A DNA stretch of 14,865 nucleotides, taken from contig JADGJH010000696.1 of NCBI GenBank assembly GCA_027596945.1, forward strand, positions 1 through 14,865, given 5' to 3'. This document shows positions 1 through 10,465 of the stretch, piece after piece (position 1 is the first letter of the stretch; the number at the start of each line of letters is the position of its first letter). This stretch comes from Physocladia obscura. Taxonomy: Eukaryota; Chytridiomycota; Chytridiomycetes; Chytridiales; Chytriomycetaceae. Under the pieces are notes generated by a model. The model did not search any database. It was not told the DNA's origin and worked only from the letters and a program-made list of their open reading frames with translations. A program made the position numbers and the translations under genes.

Positions 1-4
1 CGTT

Positions 5-65
5 TTGTTTTATTTTTTTTTTTATTTTTTTTTTAAAAAAATAAAATAAAAAAAAAAAAAAAAAA
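5..65. repeat. T-rich run followed by A-rich run (imperfect inverted repeat)
   Basis: About 30 bases that are nearly all T with two A interruptions are followed directly by about 30 bases that are nearly all A with T interruptions. The two halves can pair as a hairpin. This is low-complexity spacer DNA, and the length may be unreliable because such runs are hard to sequence. I see no gene in the first 277 bases. Confidence 0.7.
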
Positions 66-277
66 TTCACTGTAAGATTTGCGAGAGTATATCTTCACCA
101 GGAACCAAAATTTTCGCCAAAATTGATCTGATTTCCGCATGTAAAAGGGACCTTCAAACCCCCCCAAGTCCTCTTCCAAACTGGAAACACTTTGGTGACG
201 GCATGGGAAAAATGTGTGAGTAAAGCATGATGAGATTTAGAAGAAGTGATCGGATTTTCTTTTATGTTAAAATTTAC

Positions 278-283
278 TTTATT
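278..283 (-). terminator. Probable polyadenylation signal of PH1
   Basis: On the minus strand the hexamer reads AATAAA, about 45 bases after the PH1 stop codon. That is a normal place for a poly(A) signal. The area is AT-rich, so chance occurrence is possible. Confidence 0.45.
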
Positions 284-328
284 GAATAAAAATATTTACT
301 TCATGCCAGGAGTCAGATGAACCAGATT

Positions 329-1603
329 TCAGAACTTCAGTCCTAGAGTACTACTAATGAGAGAGATCGGATTCTGCTCTGCCAACCTTTCCATTTTCGC
401 AGCAGCAATCCGCTCAGCAATTGCTGCTTCTCTAGCTGCACTTCTAGCTGCATGCCTTCGTTGCCTTCTCGCATACACTGCCTCTTCATGCGCCTCCAGT
501 TCCTGCTGATACAAAATCTCATCCTTTCCTTCTTCCGCTGCACCAGTGGGCATAGCGAAATGCTGCTTCAGCCGTACCTGGTTCGGTAACTCCGTAGATC
601 CTTGACTGTTGCTGCGCGGCGGCGGCGGTGGCGGTGTCAATCCATTCACATTAAGTTTTCCAGTCTCAACAACAGCATCGCGCAAGTCCCGACCTGCACT
701 GAAAGTATTGAGCCGCGCACCATGGCTTCTCGACCGATGTACAGTAGGCGTTATTCCTGGTATCGGTGGTTGTGCAGCAGATGCATGTCGGATTGTTGCG
801 CTGTGCATCATGAACCGTAACGCGCCTTCGCCGGAACCTGAGGCTACGGGACTCGTAATAGAGCTCTGTGAACCAATAGAATCAAGATCCAATGAAAGCC
901 GCCCAACTATTTTCGTAAGCGCATCAATCCAGAGCTGATTCGTCTGTGGATCTAAGGTCTTCAATGTCCACACGCGTTTAGTCACAACACCATCTGGGGT
1001 GATACCGTCGCCAGCCACGTTGAGAATAAAGTTAGTGGAGATATTTGTTGCTGAATATCCTGACACTGGCAGGTATGTGAGTGGGAGGGAATTTGGATTT
1101 GGGTTTCGTTTGAAAATGAACAGTTTGCCATCACGGGCAAGAACAAAAAAGCGGGCGTTCCAAGCTTCGGATGATGTTGATGTGGCGCTAGGGTTGGAGG
1201 AGATAGCGGTGGCGGAGGTGTTTAGTTTGAGAAGTGAGCCGGACATTCTAATAAGTTTAAATTCAATAATCAGCGCGTGCCTCGATGTGTGTTTGTCCTT
1301 ATTGGCGGAAGACTTACAGCGGCAAAGTGCGTTGCAGAACGGCAAAGCTGTCATCCAGCGAAGAGCCGTAGTAAAGACTCGAGTTTATGGAGTCCGACTC
1401 GTTATCGTTTGTTTCGTCTACAAGCGAGATGTTGAATAACACAACTCCATATTGATTTGATTTGAGGACGCACCGTTCTCTATTAAAAACACGCGATCGT
1501 CGCTGTTTACACCATTTGCTCGCCTTGGATGTTCTCCACTACTCCGTACGCTCATTGTCGTTCCCAATGACACTCGCTGCGCAGCCAATGAATGCTGTGA
1601 CAT
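329..1603 (-). CDS. PH domain protein PH1 (three exons, 382 aa)
   Basis: I model three exons, 1603-1474, 1417-1318 and 1247-329, with introns of 56 bases (GTGCGT...TTGTAG) and 70 bases (GTAAGT...TTATTAG). The joined frame stays open for 382 residues. The PH domain is about residues 79-191: strand 1 SLLKL, strand 2 WNARFFVL, strand 3 KLFIFK, then LPLTYLPV, the RVWTL strand, and a C-terminal helix with the family's invariant Trp at 183. Afterwards come a run of six prolines (possible SH3 or profilin ligand) and a Glu/Arg/Ala-rich helical stretch near 319-368. No enzyme domain is visible, so the likely role is a membrane- or phosphoinositide-linked adaptor; that is inference. The strand 2 signature reads W-N-A-R, lacking the lysine seen in PH3, PH4 and PH5. 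A start at the ATG at 1354 is possible but would skip the family-wide intron before the PH domain. Confidence 0.8.
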
Positions 1604-2464
1604 TTTCTACGAATGGAATTTTCCGCAATCATGTCACAAGACGAAAATCTTACTCACTATATTATTGTCACTGGCAGTATTGCTTATTCCATGATCAAAG
1701 TCGATCAGCGGTTTTAAATGCGTTAAGTATCCTCTTTGCGTCAGTTTTTTATTCAAATTGATCAAAAGGAAAAAAAGATACCCCGACTTTATTAATTGAA
1801 AATTAGGTCAAAAGGCTGTTGCTCACTTTCTTCCTCTTCATATCTAGAATATTTTTCTCTTATTTCTTTTATCTTTCTATGTTTTTATTGTTAAGGAAGT
1901 CGAAAATTTTTGGTGTCTGAAAATCTTCTGATTTGAGTTTTTTCTTTCTATAATTTCAAGAGATAAACAAAAGGACTATTCTCTCGGCTTACTTTTCTAC
2001 TTTCTGATTTCGAGTGCTTTTATTCTTTGTTGGTTTGCGGATGCAAATTACTGAAACAATTCATTTGGAGATGTGTCAAACCCACTTGATGGCAACAACC
2101 AAAAATATAGTCAACAAGCAACACAACACTAAGTCACTAACTAAAAAATAATAATTTTAAATTGCGATGCAACATCGAATTCGTTTCTGTGTGCAATTCA
2201 TTGGCATATGCCATAAGACAAAAAAATTTCGCAATACATTATAAAATTAATGATATCACATCAACATACTTATGTAGCAGCAAGCGATTTGGTTTTCTGA
2301 ATTCTCGTCACCTATTACTCCTTTAAAAGGTCCACATTGTCATTACACTTAAAACTCATGTTATTATCAGGTACAAGAGAAAACACAAAAAACAAGATTA
2401 ATCATGGTGTTCCCTGGTTCTATCATAAGCGCACAAATGCTCTCACACTCAGTATGAAACTAAA
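1604..2464. other. Intergenic region between PH2 and PH1
   Basis: AT-rich spacer of about 860 bases between the stop of PH2 and the start of PH1, both on the minus strand. It must hold the 3' end of PH2 and the promoter of PH1. The only open frames are short and without family resemblance. I see no RNA gene or repeat. Confidence 0.5.
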
Positions 2465-3757
2465 CTACACTGGATTCAAAACAAAATCCAACCAAGAGGT
2501 TTTTCGCGAACTAGCCGACTTTAAAGCAGTCTTAGCAGTGGCAGTAGGAGCTTGTTGAAAGTTATTTACGGCAGCATGGGCCTGAGAATTTTCAGGGTGC
2601 GGTCGTGGTGGTTTATGACTCACCGAATTGACTCCCCCAAAACCACCAGAGTTATTGGAAACGGATTTTGATGACATAGAGCGGCGCATTTCAAAGCCAT
2701 CGGTACTACGCTCGCCAACTGCTAGATAATCGACGATAGGGCTGCTGAATGTGCGTTGCATGGTTGGAATAGAAGGCATAGTGGGGGAGGCTGGTGAGAC
2801 GGGGGAATAGGTTATGTTCTCGTGAACTTGAAAGTAGTCTAGGGGAGAGTAGTTATTATAGTTGCTGTAGAGATTATTATACGGATTGTTATAGGAGTTG
2901 TATGAGTTGTGGGAGGAGTACGAAGAATGCGAAGAGGCATATGCGGTAGCAGTACTAGATGCACCAAAAACGGCAAGTGGGGATTCCGGAGAAGGTGGAG
3001 CGAGTGGCGAGATAGTCGAAGTGTCTGCCAGTACAAAATCAAACGCTGCAGACCAGTTGACAATCAAATCACTGATGGCATTTCTACCGTCATCAGTATC
3101 TGCACCGCCCGTATTACCATCAGCACTATCATCCCCCACATCAGTCAGCAGCCACAAACGCTGTTGCACCTGACCAGCCAGTGTTAGTCCCACGCCAGAT
3201 GCTGTAATCACATAGCGGTCGCGTTGTTGATGCTCTCCTTCCTCCTTTTGCTCTCCCTCTCCAATATTTTCTTCTTGTACTGCCGACAAAGTGCCATTGC
3301 TGAACGTAGTTAATGTTGCCGTAACGGGCAGGTAAGTGATAGGAGCAGTCGTGGCAGTCGGGTTTGCCTTGAAAATGAACAGCCGCCCATCTGCTAAAAG
3401 CACCAAGAACCGCCGTGCCCACTGTATGCGCGTTACCATATTACCGTTGCGCGTCACAGTGCGTTTGATCTGTTTGTACATGTGGCCATACATTCTAATC
3501 ATCCGGTTATCACGTGTCCGGCAAGACATATCAAAAAACAAATAAGCGTGTTTTAGTCCACTGCTGAATGATGGACTAGTTCCTACTCACATGGCATTGT
3601 GTGACTCCAGAAGTGCTCCGAGCCTTAAATCTGCGTCAGATCCAAGCATATAAGCGCGGGTCATTTGGAGATCGTCTTTTAGGAACGATCGCGATGATGT
3701 GTTTTGACTTTGTACCAGCTGCTGCTGCGTCTCATCAATATCCATTGCACCTTCCAT
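2465..3757 (-). CDS. PH domain protein PH2 (two exons, 398 aa)
   Basis: Exons 3757-3591 and 3494-2465 are joined across a 96-base intron (GTGAGT...GATTAG) in phase 2, giving 398 residues. The start at 3757 gives MEGAMDID. The exon ends with the family motif DLRLGALLES. The PH domain is about residues 57-211: strand 2 WARRFLVL, GRLFIFK, APITYLPV, RLWLL, and the helix Trp at about 203. Two acidic insertions lengthen it, a Glu/Gln-rich one near 131-148 and an Asp/Gly-rich one near 175-193. The tail is rich in Tyr, Asn and Ser (repeated SYN/YNN units around 230-265) and carries RRSMS, an RxxS site for a basophilic kinase. The charged C-terminal helix of its relatives is absent. The basic signature reads A-R-R instead of K-x-R. 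Membrane or phosphoinositide adaptor is inference; PH domain assignment is firm. Confidence 0.8.
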
Positions 3758-4392
3758 TTGCTTGTTTGCGCTGACTTCTTCCTTTCCGTCTTGTCTTTTT
3801 GTTTTGTAAACAAGTGTTGGTGTTGCCTGCCCTTTTTTTCTCTTGCCGAATCAATGCTTTGTTTTTTTGTGTTCAGAATGAAGAATTTTTACAACAATTT
3901 CCGTCACCTCATTTGCATTTACATTAATTTTCTGTGTGCAGAGGCCTTTAAGTTTTTGAATTACTATCGAAAGCGAAAAAGGGAGCTGTGATTCGGTAAT
4001 ATAAACGAATGAAGTAAAGACTAATACATAATGACAACCTGTGAGCAAATCTCTGCATGACAAATTTGTTGGTGGCGGAGAAAAGGCGAAAAAAGGTATT
4101 ATTTCCGCACGTTATTGTTATTTTAACAAGAGAACCTTTATTTTCATCATTTATTAACGATAAAATCAGTGATAAAATTTCTGAATCATCATATGAGGCA
4201 CGTCAGCAGATCCAGGAAACCAATCATCATAAATATTAAAAAATAAAAATATTACTTCATAGAATAGATAGACAAAAAAAAGGGTCCTGCAGGGAAGAAA
4301 TACATCAAAAAAGATGTCTGAAAAAAAGAATGGAATAGTAAAAGCTGCAGCAGGTATGTGTTACATCGGCGGCAGGAGTTTGGGTTATGCGG
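3758..4392. other. Intergenic region between PH3 and PH2
   Basis: About 635 AT-rich bases between the stop of PH3 and the start of PH2. It should contain the PH3 3' end and the PH2 promoter. Short open frames on both strands are hydrophobic or lysine-rich, as expected of AT-rich non-coding DNA. I see no supported gene. Confidence 0.5.
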
Positions 4393-5864
4393 TCATAGAA
4401 ATCCACCAAAAATGTGCTTGATTCCTTTACCAGATGCCTTCTTTGAACCATTCTCTGGTGGTGATGGAGTCCGGTGAATATCAGCATCATTCTCAGTCCC
4501 AACACCACCAGCAGGATGAAACAAATCAATCAACCGAAAATTCGCTGCAATACCTGCAGCATTTTCTTTCGCCTCCCGTTCCTCCTTCTCCTTCTTTTGT
4601 GCTGCAGTTTCTTTTACAAAGGTAGTCGCAACAGCTGCAGCAGTCTCTTGGTATTGTCTTTGCTTTTGTTGCTGCTTCATTTGAGCAAATTTCTGCGCGT
4701 TCGCTGCCAGCTGGCAGTCAACATATTCCTTGTGCATGGCACGCATCTGGGCCTCGCGTTCTTCGGGTGAGCTGCGAGTGGATTCCTGCGATACAGTTCG
4801 ACGCAATGATTTCAACGGGACAAAGGCACTGCGCCCCGTATTGGTTGTAGCAGTGCTAGCCGTCGTATCGATTGAGACTCGCGAAGCCATAGTTTCTGGC
4901 ATGGGTGGAACGTAGCTATTATTTTCATCGAACCGGTCGATGGATTGGCGGAAGCCGATTGATTCGAAGGATTGGCGGGATTGGCCATTAGAGTACTGAG
5001 AGTAATTATCGGCTGAAGATTGGCGCCTGCTAAGAGACAGCGAAGCCGTGGTTGAGGATAGAGTAGACAATTGCGATGATGAAGCCGAGTGCAATGATGT
5101 TGGAGTTACTGTTGGCGTGTAAGAGTTGGCGTTGAGGCGACGGACAATGTTCCGGACCCACATGAACATTGACTCCGCATCAGTACACTGCAGATACCAC
5201 GTCTGGGTAGGCATGCTGTTGTTGCTACTGCCAGTATTGAGAAAATGTGCCGATACACGGAACATTGAGTCTGAGCTGCACTCAGCGGGATTGACTTGGG
5301 CAACTTCCGTGACAGGCAAACGCGCAATTGGAGGGGCGTTGTGGTCAGTGTTGTTGCGAAAGAGCCATAAACTTGCGTCGTCGCCAAGAACTACAAACCG
5401 CGTTTTCCACTCGCTACCACTGGCGGATTGCTTGAGCAGATAGCCGTTGATACTAAAATGTGCAAATCATAATGATTTTGAAAAAAAAAAAATTGATTGT
5501 TTGACATAAGTTCACGTTCTCGTAGCAACAAGATCAGAAGAAAAAAAAAAAAAGAAACTCACGTGGCCATGCTTGCTAGAAGCGATCCTAGCGTGACACT
5601 ACGGCGTGCGGCATGACGAGCTTCTTTTTCGTCCATTTCGCCGTTCATTGTTTCGGACGAAGAGCGATCGCCAGAATCCAAGTTGCCTTGATAGTTACTG
5701 TTATTGTTGTTGTCGTTGTCGTAGTAGCAACTGTCGCGTTCGCGTTCGAATCCCTGTCGCTGCAGCGAACTACTTCTCTTCATGATTGAACGCGGCCCAT
5801 TCACTGCCACGCCGCCGCCACTGGTCGGAATACTGATTGGCACAGGCGAGTTTGTTCGGGGCAT
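4393..5864 (-). CDS. PH domain protein PH3 (two exons, 453 aa)
   Basis: Exons 5864-5563 and 5452-4393 flank a 110-base phase-2 intron (GTGAGT...TTTTAG) that contains a polypyrimidine run. The product is 453 residues. The N-terminal part is polar, with an Asn-rich patch, and ends in RRSVTLGSLLASMAT. The PH domain is about residues 102-206: INGYLLKQ, then WKTRFVVL, SLWLFR, PIARLPV, WYLQC and the helix Trp at 199. K108, K117 and R119 fit the basic K-Xn-(K/R)-x-R pattern linked to phosphoinositide binding in PH domains. Then come a Ser/Thr-rich linker with RRTVS, a Gln/Lys/Glu-rich helical, probably coiled-coil, stretch at about 330-405, and a short C-terminus GIKHIFGGFL. No catalytic domain is present. 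Likely a membrane-recruited adaptor (inference). Confidence 0.83.
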
Positions 5865-6590
5865 TCCTTCCTTTTTGGTTCAGTTTTTTTTTTTTTTGGT
5901 AGGTTGGTTTGTGTCACTTGAGACTTTTTTGTTTTCTTTCTGGAAATTGAATCAGGGTTTCTTCACGCCGGACGAAGAAAAAGTTAGCGCCGAAGGGGGC
6001 TCGGTTCCTTTGGTCTTCAGACACTTCTGATTTTGCAAAAACCCTGCCCCACTTGAGGGAACATCTTTGTTCTTTTGACTCTGTATTACTCCCATCTGAT
6101 TATTTTTCTTTTCAATTTGATACGGTTACAAATAAATTTATCACCCCACATTCAGATAAAATCAATCAAAAATAAAAGCAAACAAAAGAAAGTGATAACA
6201 GCCTTCCAATTCATTTTGAATTCAGCTCCTTTTTTTCTTTTTTTATACATAAAAATAGCAAATAAATAGGAGCAAAACGCGAACACAGCCGTTGTCACTA
6301 TCGATACTTTTGCCCAAAATAGCAAACTAATAATGACTGAGCGTTTGATAACAGTCCCGTTGGTTTGATTACACAAAACCAAAGTCATTTTCTTTTTCTC
6401 CCGGACAATCTATATTTGCTTGTGCGAGGGTTCTGATAAATTCTGGTGCTGAAAATTGGACGGCGAAAGTCGGCGTCAACCGAAGACCCACATCCAAATA
6501 AGACACAAAAAATTAATTTTTTTTTCTTGTTGAACCTAATTTGAAAATGAAGGCTAGAATACCAAAGGAACTGATCTGGATCATTCTAAT
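5865..6590. other. Intergenic region upstream of PH3
   Basis: About 725 bases upstream of PH3, with several T and A runs near 5883-5900 and 6225-6245. It presumably contains the PH3 promoter. A 78-codon minus-strand frame (6152-6388) is hydrophobic but looks like a by-product of T-rich DNA. A 45-codon minus-strand frame around 6365-6505 is less biased in composition but has no start codon and no recognisable homology. I annotate neither as a gene. Confidence 0.45.
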
Positions 6591-7008
6591 TCAAGCAATT
6601 TCATGATGCTCTTCCGCCTCCGCCAGCTGCCGCTTCTCAGCAGTAATTCTCCGCTGCTGCAACTGCCGACCAACAATCGCAAACGCTGTGTCACGCGATC
6701 TTTGAGAGTGTCTTAAACTACCCCACTCCGGCTCTCAATCTCTCTTTCCTGACAAGCTCCGGTATTTTTCCTCAATCACTCTCGATTAATCAATACATTC
6801 AACGTGCGTACTGTTGTACGTATGAAAAGAAATCAAGTAGTTAATTATCCGAGTCCAGACGGATAGAGAACCGTTATCCGCGAACTTCAGTGACGGCTAA
6901 AGTGGGAATAGTATGACGAAACTGTTGCCGTGAAGTTGTAAAATCTGCAAGACTGCGGCTGTCAGTGGGAGGAATGGTATCGTGATTGATGTTGCCGTTG
7001 TTGAGAAT
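6591..7008 (-). pseudogene. Possible decayed tail of a sixth PH-family gene
   Basis: Two open stretches on the minus strand have the composition of this gene family. The first (7008-6874, 44 codons) is rich in Asn, Thr and Ser, like the low-complexity linkers of PH2 to PH5. The second (6734-6591) contains GSLRHSQRSRD, then RQLQQRRITAEKRQLAEAEE, and stops. That resembles the charged C-terminal helix of PH5 (RKIMQQRARQIEIAEIDRQ) and PH4. The two lie in different reading frames with stops between, and I find no PH domain upstream. The simplest reading is a broken duplicate; an unseen spliced gene is the alternative. The spacing fits: it sits between PH3 and PH4, on the same strand as all five intact copies. 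Confidence 0.35.
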
Positions 7009-7410
7009 TTAAAAAAAGTACAGCTTCACATCTTGGTTAAGTATTGAGATTCAAAAATTCCAGACCGCCGAGATGCTTTGTTTTTATTTATCCCAAGGTG
7101 AAAAACAAAAAGAATATTCAGGAAATGCATATAGATAAAAAAGTATGGATGCGTTCGCGAAAATTGTAAAAAAAATGCGATATCAATTACTGTATGACCG
7201 GTGTAGAATAATTGAATTTAAAATCTCGTGTGCATCTATTGCGCAAATATGTTAGCACGTATACAGAATTTTCTTTTCAATATACAGCAAAATACAAAAT
7301 AGAAAAGATATGAAAACTATATTCAAAAAAAAAATAAAAAAAAGAAAGGGATAGCATATGAAAAAAATAAATAAAAAACCATTCAGCATCGGATTATTTG
7401 CTTACCAAAT
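7009..7410. other. AT-rich spacer downstream of the five-exon gene
   Basis: About 400 bases, mostly A and T, with A runs near 7325-7380. It should include the 3' untranslated region of the gene at 7411-8705. I see no canonical AATAAA on the minus strand close to that gene's stop and no other feature. Confidence 0.4.
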
Positions 7411-8705
7411 TCAGAAGGTTTGGTCACAACATCCACTATACTTGATTCCTCTTGGAGTAACCCGCGAGCCATATCCAGCATTCTCAGCTTCTGTCAACAT
7501 TTCAAAGGGATCCAAAATGCAATCCTTTGTGACAATCTTGTTTGCATTTGGTGCCGTGAGTTTCTGAACGTGTTTTACTGCCATTTTGTCTTTGATAAAG
7601 TTCTATACGAGCGGACAAGTAAGTATATGAAGCGGTGTAATGATTTAAACAAAAAAAAGTAAAACCTCACGAGTGACGATTTTCTGATTCTGGTCTGGAA
7701 GGTGGGGGATATTAAGGACAAGATCATGGATAATGTGATCAGCGTGGCGGTTAGCAACAAAGTCGTCCAGCAGATTGCAAATGATTTTCTTAGACATGTG
7801 ATCCATGATGCAGTCTTGGGCGAGCAGTTTGGCAATTGTCTGTGGTGCGACATTTTGGCCGGAAACGAGAGCTTGAATAATTCCGACTCTGTTACGCGTA
7901 GTGGAAGAAGACTTGATGAGTTTCTTGATCAAGAGAGCCTTTATATAGAATTTGAATTCTGAAACATTTGATTAAAAAATGAAATACTAACCTGAAGCTC
8001 ATCACGTTCGCGATCTTCCAAAAGCTCGTCGACAATGTTTGTCTTGACAAAAGACATGATTTGGCACTTGTTTTGCGACTTTTTTGGAGCATCGCCCCAG
8101 ACGTCATCGTCATCTTCAAAGTTGTTCTGGTGAACAAAACAGGTATAAATTATTTTATAAACTTTCATAGGGCCCCCTACCCCACGAGTCCACCCCTACA
8201 ACTAAAAAAATAAAATAAAAAGTTGTTGCAAGAACCTGAGTTGCAAAAGATCTGGTATTGCGAGAAGTTTTAGCCGCAAATGCACCGTTTCCACAGCGAC
8301 CGGAAAATCCTTCATCGTTTCCCAAATGATTTGGAGCGTTTGAAGGGCGGTGTGGGAGTTCTTGTTCCGAGTCGCTGTTATCAGCAAAAAAGTTTGGCTT
8401 GCAGTTTGAGTTTAACGATTTGCGGTATTGCTTTGACTTTCCTTGTTGCTTTTGAAAAAAAAATTCAAAAAGAGAATTTTTATGTTGTCTTAAGTGGAAG
8501 AAAAACGAAAACCTACAAAATGAGAATTGCATTCATTTTCATCTTCAGATGCATCTTGAGCGCACCATGGTTTGAATTGTGTTCGTCCACGAGGAGTAGT
8601 GGAGTGATAATTTTGTTGCTGCTTGTTGTTCCCCGAAGCAAGCTTGCAAATATTGGGAATCGGGCCAAACTCGTTGTCATTAATGAGCGAGTGAAGGTGT
8701 TGCAT
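7411..8705 (-). CDS. Unrecognised five-exon protein (333 aa)
   Basis: I do not recognise this protein. Exons 8705-8517, 8448-8236, 8126-7992, 7938-7666 and 7602-7411 each contain a whole number of codons, so all four introns (68, 109, 53 and 63 bases) are phase 0; joined, they give 333 residues without a stop. That regularity is good evidence for the model. Residues 1-134 are polar and Asn/Gln/Ser-rich with acidic patches. Residues 137-148 hold an acidic block with a Trp, FEDDDDVWGDAP. Residues about 155-280 look mostly helical and contain IVDELLEDRERDELQ and LLIKKLIKS. The end carries a YGSRVTPRGIKY segment and two adjacent cysteines. No signal peptide or membrane segment is seen. Two acceptors end in AAG rather than CAG or TAG, and the donor of intron 4 (GTTTTA) is weak, so the last exon is the least certain part. 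It interrupts the PH array but shares nothing with it. Confidence 0.68.
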
Positions 8706-9081
8706 TTTAATTTCGAGTTTTTATTGTTTTGTTTGGATGAATTTGATGCAATTAACTGGAAGGGAAAGCAGTTTGTTTTATAACACATTCAGAATTCGGG
8801 GTGCTTGTTTTTTTTTTTTTGTTTGGCACATCAGGGGTTTTCAGGGTCAAAACTTAATTTTCAGAATTTTAAGTGTTTTGAAGTGGGTTTTCTCAAAAGT
8901 AAAAACTGGATAAACCCCATTTTAAAATCAATTGCCGATATAAAGCCTAACAATCACAAACAAAAAAGGAAGAAAAAGAATAAAAAACAAAAATACAGCT
9001 TGCCCCAACACTTTTATTTTCTTGATCACAGACCCGATGTTTTTTTTTTTTTCCATTTCATTTTTGTGTTTTTTTTTTCTT
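8706..9081. other. Intergenic region between PH4 and the five-exon gene
   Basis: About 375 bases with T runs near 8808-8820, 9040-9052 and 9070-9080. It holds the 3' end of PH4 and the promoter of the five-exon gene. Apart from a probable poly(A) signal at 9013-9018, I see nothing in it. Confidence 0.45.
9013..9018 (-). terminator. Probable polyadenylation signal of PH4
   Basis: The minus strand reads AATAAA about 64 bases after the PH4 stop codon. Position is suitable, but the motif is common in AT-rich DNA. Confidence 0.4.
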
Positions 9082-10465
9082 CTACAAATTCAACGTTTCC
9101 TTCAACCTAGTAGCCTTTTCTTGCGCGTCTTTTCTTGCTGCCGCGTCTTTCACAGCTTGCCACTGTTGAGCCTGCCGATCCATGTTCGCAAATTCAATTT
9201 CCCGCGTCTGCTGCTTCTGCCTTTCCTGTTCATCAGCTTTCCCAGCCTGATGCATCCGAAACTTTTCCGCCGCAACTTTCTGTGCAATCGAGTAATCACT
9301 ATAACGAGGCTGTTGTTGTGTAAACAGATTCGACAGATCCTGATTCGTCGTCTGGATAATATGCAACGGCGGAGGCGGCGACGACGGCATCGAATATGAA
9401 AGCTCTAAACTTGGACTGCGAAGACTGTCGGAGGCAGTTGTCCCCGTCATTGTTAATGAGGTTCTTGAAAATGAAAACTCCCGATCCCGGCCGTGTTTGG
9501 GAATTTGAATCCGCTGCTGCTGATGCTGCTGCTGCTGCTGATATTGTTGTTGCTGTTGATGAATTTGCTGCATTTTTTTTGCAGAAACTATTGCGTTGAT
9601 GTTTTGAATCCATATCGTCAGCACATTTTCATCGGGAAACTTTAAAGTCCAGATTCGTTCTACGGTCTCACCGCTCCCATCAGGATTCATTCCATCGCCG
9701 TATACTTGCAGGATCCAGCCTCTTTCGACTGGATCAAAAAATCCGTCGTTGCACGTGGTTATTGGAAGAAAGGTGATTGGAAGTGCTTTGGGGTTGCTGG
9801 CAGCTGAGGCTTTGAAAAGGTACAAGTTTACGTCTAGGTGGCCGAGCACAAAATAGCGAGTTTTCCACCTTTGGTCAGATGTAAAATCGGAAGTGAGTTT
9901 CTGCAGAAATGCAACAGTACTGCAGATTATGAAGGAAAAAAAAAGACACGTTAAATAAATTTTAAGTAAAAAAATTTTTAGAAAAATTTTGACTTGTGGC
10001 ACTCAACGTTGATTGCGAAGATTGCAAATGGAATAAAGTCATGCGCTGCATGATGTGGTCTGGTAATCCATCGTACCGAGTTCTTGCAGAACTTGCCGAC
10101 CGACTGCTTACAGGAGATTGCGCTTGTGAAGATGGCGATAAAAATGCACTACGCCCGCGCACTGCTTGAACAAAATATGAATTTGTAGTCGAGTCGCTGT
10201 CCCTCCGCATAGGAGTTTGATCGATCTCATTTCCATCATCAAATTCAAAATCCTCCAGCGATGCCATCAGCAAGCTGAGTTTGTTGTTCTGGTGGGTGTC
10301 GTTCTTGCTGTTTTTGTCATAATCGCTACTGTGGCTGCCGCTCGTGTGGCTTTGGGTTAGCGTTGTCAACTTTTCCGTTGTGTTGTTTGGAACCAACACC
10401 ACCGATTCACGATTGAAGTCAACTTCGTCATTTTGGGTATTGTCTATCGGTTGTGGTGAATCCAT
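9082..10465 (-). CDS. PH domain protein PH4 (two exons, 431 aa)
   Basis: Exons 10465-10008 and 9919-9082 are joined over an 88-base phase-2 intron (GTTGAG...CTGCAG), giving 431 residues. The N-terminus is Ser/Thr/Asn-rich, includes RRDS, and ends with MTLFHLQSSQST before the intron. The PH domain is about residues 155-265: VAFLQKL, WKTRYFVL, VNLYLFK, LPITFLP, DGFFD, GWILQVYGDG, RIWTLKF and the helix Trp at 256. K160, K172 and R174 form the basic signature linked to phosphoinositide binding. Next come a Gln-rich run at about 273-288, a Ser/Pro linker with four prolines in a row, and a Lys/Glu/Gln-rich helical tail at about 358-431 ending in LKETLNL. PH4 is the closest relative of its neighbour PH5. 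Read without splicing, the second exon would begin with a hydrophobic stretch that is intron sequence, not a membrane anchor. Adaptor role is inference. Confidence 0.83.
9513..9559 (-). repeat. CAG/CAA triplet run encoding polyglutamine in PH4
   Basis: Inside PH4 the minus strand carries CAG and CAA triplets with a few His and Tyr interruptions, coding for about 13 glutamines. Mixed CAG/CAA use slows slippage, but length variation between strains is likely. PH5 has shorter runs of the same kind near 11104-11124 and 11332-11346. Confidence 0.75.

Noticed and set aside
2898..3187. Plus-strand frames opposite PH2
   Set aside because: Antisense shadows of the PH2 low-complexity and PH coding regions.
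3704..4239. Short plus-strand frames between PH3 and PH2
   Set aside because: Cys/Phe/Leu-rich or Lys-rich translations expected by chance from AT-rich spacer; no motif or splice support.
6152..6388. 78-codon minus-strand frame with two hydrophobic stretches
   Set aside because: The hydrophobicity follows from T-rich DNA, codon use is unlike the real genes, and it has no recognisable relatives or splice context.
7645..7932. Helical region of the five-exon gene considered as an MA3/HEAT-type repeat
   Set aside because: It has amphipathic helices but I could not align it with the MA3 motif pattern, so I left it unnamed.
9920..10002. Hydrophobic N-terminal segment that would look like a membrane anchor of PH4
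   Set aside because: It is the T-rich part of the phase-2 intron read through. Splicing to 9919 restores the PH domain plan shared by the other copies.
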